From positions 1 to 6,769 of the forward strand of contig JAJTHX010000301.1 of assembly GCA_021300125.1 (NCBI GenBank): 6,769 bases of DNA, given 5' to 3'. The stretch is from Betaproteobacteria bacterium (GTDB lineage Bacteria > Pseudomonadota > Gammaproteobacteria > Burkholderiales > SG8-41). This document shows positions 5,527 to 6,769 of the stretch, in pieces. Both the position numbers and the translations under genes were made by a program. The notes under the pieces are model-generated. The model was not told the DNA's origin. It ran no database searches and saw nothing but the letters and a program-made list of their open reading frames with translations. Position 1 is the stretch's first letter, and the number at the start of each line of letters is the position of its first letter.

Positions 5527-6669
5527 ATGTATTTACTGGAACACGACGGGAAAACCCTGTTGGCCCGCCACGGCATCCCGCTGCCCGCCGGCTGCCTGCA
5601 TACCGCAGCGCTCAAACCAGAGCTGCCGCCCGGCCCCTGGGTGGTGAAGGCGCAGATCACCGCCGGCGGCCGCGGCAAGGCGGGACTGATCAGGACTGCC
5701 GACAGTCCCGCGGAAGTTGCCGCGCGCAGCGCCGAAATTCTCGGCAAAAGCGCCAAGGGCCGCAGCGTGCGCGCGCTGCGCATCGAGCAGCAGGTACAGG
5801 GCGCGACGGAAGCCTATCTGTCGATGATGCTCGACCCGGCCGCTGCCGGCGTGCGCATCATCATGGCGGCCAGCGGCGGCATCGACATCGAAGCCCTTCC
5901 GCGCGACGCCCTGAAGACTGCCACCGCGGCGCCCGAGGCCGCCGCGCTGGCCGCCGCGGCCGAGGGGCTGGCCGCCGGAATCCCCGGCGCCACCGGCCGG
6001 GCGCTGGCCGAAGCCGGACGCGCGATGGCCCAGGCCTTAATCGCCGAGGAAGCCCTGCTCATCGAAATCAACCCGCTGTTCGTTCGCGCCGACGGTTCAT
6101 GGCTCGCCGGTGACGCCAAGTTTGTCACCGACGATGCCGCGCTGCCGCGGCAGCCGGCGCAACGTGCACTGCTCGCCGATGTCGGCGGCGCCTATGGCGA
6201 AACCGTGCTCAAGGACGCCCACGGCTGCGACTATGTGGTGGTCGACCCCGAGGGCGAGATCGCGCTGCTCACCACCGGCGCCGGCCTGTCGATGATGCTG
6301 ATCGACGAAATGCGCGGCGCGGGACTCAAGCCCTACAACTTCCTCGACATCCGCACCGGCGGCCTGCGCGGCGAAACCAGGCGCCTGGTCAACGTGCTGC
6401 ACTGGATGCGCCAGGGACCGAACGTGAAGGTGCTGCTGATCAACATTTTCGCGGGCATCACCGAGCTGGGCGAGTTCTCGCGGCTGCTGGTCAGCGCGCT
6501 GAAGGACGTGCCGGAATTCAGGGTGCCGGTGGTCGCACGCCTGGTCGGCAACGGCATGGAAACCGCGCGCGGCGTGCTCGCGGAGGCCGGCATCACGCTG
6601 CACAGCGACCTCGATGCCGCGCTGGCCGAAGTGCGCAGCCATCTGGGCTCGCAGGGAGCGCAGCGATGA
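5527..6669 (+). CDS. SucC-like ATP-grasp acyl-CoA ligase beta subunit, 380 aa
   Basis: This is homologous to the beta subunit of ADP-forming succinyl-CoA synthetase, which binds ATP, phosphorylates a histidine of the alpha subunit and helps form the acyl-CoA. The length (380 against 388 in E. coli SucC) and domain order match. ATP-grasp features are KAQITAGGRGKAG (41-53), Glu180 and Asn182 in LIEINPL, and Asp196 in GDAKF, matching E. coli Glu197, Asn199 and Asp213. The C-terminal CoA-ligase domain has TTGAGLSM, NFLDIRTGG (271-279) and INIFAGITELGEF. It departs from SucC at several otherwise constant sites: His50 is Thr45, NFLDVGGGA has become NFLDIRTGG, and IFGGIVRCD has become IFAGITELG. The acid it activates is therefore probably not succinate. 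The ATG at 5527 fits the SucC N-terminus, yet has no Shine-Dalgarno sequence and sits in an AT-rich patch 11 bases after the previous stop. It overlaps the SucD-like gene by 4 bp. Confidence 0.9.
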   Translation: MYLLEHDGKTLLARHGIPLPAGCLHTAALKPELPPGPWVVKAQITAGGRGKAGLIRTADSPAEVAARSAEILGKSAKGRSVRALRIEQQVQGATEAYLSMMLDPAAAGVRIIMAASGGIDIEALPRDALKTATAAPEAAALAAAAEGLAAGIPGATGRALAEAGRAMAQALIAEEALLIEINPLFVRADGSWLAGDAKFVTDDAALPRQPAQRALLADVGGAYGETVLKDAHGCDYVVVDPEGEIALLTTGAGLSMMLIDEMRGAGLKPYNFLDIRTGGLRGETRRLVNVLHWMRQGPNVKVLLINIFAGITELGEFSRLLVSALKDVPEFRVPVVARLVGNGMETARGVLAEAGITLHSDLDAALAEVRSHLGSQGAQR

Positions 6670-6769
6670 ACCTGCCGCGCATCGACCGCAGCACCCGGGT
6701 CATCCTGCAGGGCATCAGCGGCCGCGCCGGAAGGCTGCACAGCCGCCTGATGAAGGAATACGGCACCCA
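6666..6769 (+). CDS. SucD-like CoA ligase alpha subunit, 3' end missing
   Basis: Only 34 codons are inside the window, encoding MNLPRIDRSTRVILQGISGR and AGRLHSRLMKEYGT. This aligns with the N-terminus of E. coli SucD ([21 protein letters not shown]...YGT), the start of the Rossmann-type CoA-binding domain with its Q-G-x2-G turn. The alpha subunit carries the phosphohistidine in this family, but that residue is beyond the right edge. The start is supported by AGGGAG seven bases upstream and by the ATGA overlap with the SucC-like gene. The order beta then alpha is that of sucCD, and the two products almost certainly form one enzyme. Confidence 0.88.
   Translation, partial: MNLPRIDRSTRVILQGISGRAGRLHSRLMKEYGT

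Noticed and set aside
5548..5557. GGGAAAACCC hairpin just inside the SucC-like gene.
   Set aside because: A 3-bp stem is too weak to act as a terminator or translational control on its own, and the codons fit the SucC alignment.

Overview
The window is GC-rich, tightly packed bacterial chromosome with strong G/C third-position bias. Long antisense reading frames shadow most genes, as is usual in high-GC genomes. The protein families (a YibF-like glutathione transferase, a TfdA/TauD-type dioxygenase, an AtuA-family protein, SucC/SucD-like CoA ligase subunits) and the overlapping ATGA gene junctions fit a proteobacterium, most likely a betaproteobacterium. That placement is an impression from protein similarity, not proof. 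No tRNA, rRNA, CRISPR array, transposase or phage gene is visible.

Layout. (1) 1-1276 (+): the C-terminal 424 residues of an NAD(P)-dependent aldehyde dehydrogenase, cut by the left edge. (2) 1277-1361: an intergenic stretch with three 14-bp tandem units directly after the ALDH stop, then a perfectly symmetric A7-stem-T7 terminator that can serve both converging genes. (3) 1362-1988 (-): a 208-residue glutathione S-transferase resembling E. coli YibF. (4) 1989-2212: a divergent control region with one candidate promoter on each strand, a small inverted repeat and a six-unit 9-bp pyrimidine repeat (2137-2190) in the expected leader of the rightward operon. (5) 2213-6769 (+): an operon running off the right edge: a TfdA/TauD-like 2-oxoglutarate/Fe(II) dioxygenase, an AtuA-family protein (former DUF1446), a small DUF4387 protein, a protein with two EthD-like alpha/beta-barrel domains, a SucC-like ATP-grasp CoA-ligase subunit and the first 34 codons of its SucD-like partner. 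Three of the five junctions in this operon are 4-bp ATGA overlaps.

How it may work together. The gene set looks like a catabolic operon for an organic acid, not central metabolism. The dioxygenase could hydroxylate or cleave a substrate at the expense of 2-oxoglutarate. The SucC/SucD-like pair could make a CoA thioester at the expense of ATP, and AtuA plus DUF4387, whose biochemical activity is not known to me, could act on the acid or its thioester. The SucC-like protein keeps the ATP-grasp Mg2+ and phosphohistidine-side residues but has lost several residues typical of true succinyl-CoA synthetase, so its substrate is probably not succinate. The aldehyde dehydrogenase and glutathione transferase are separately transcribed neighbours and may or may not belong to the same pathway.
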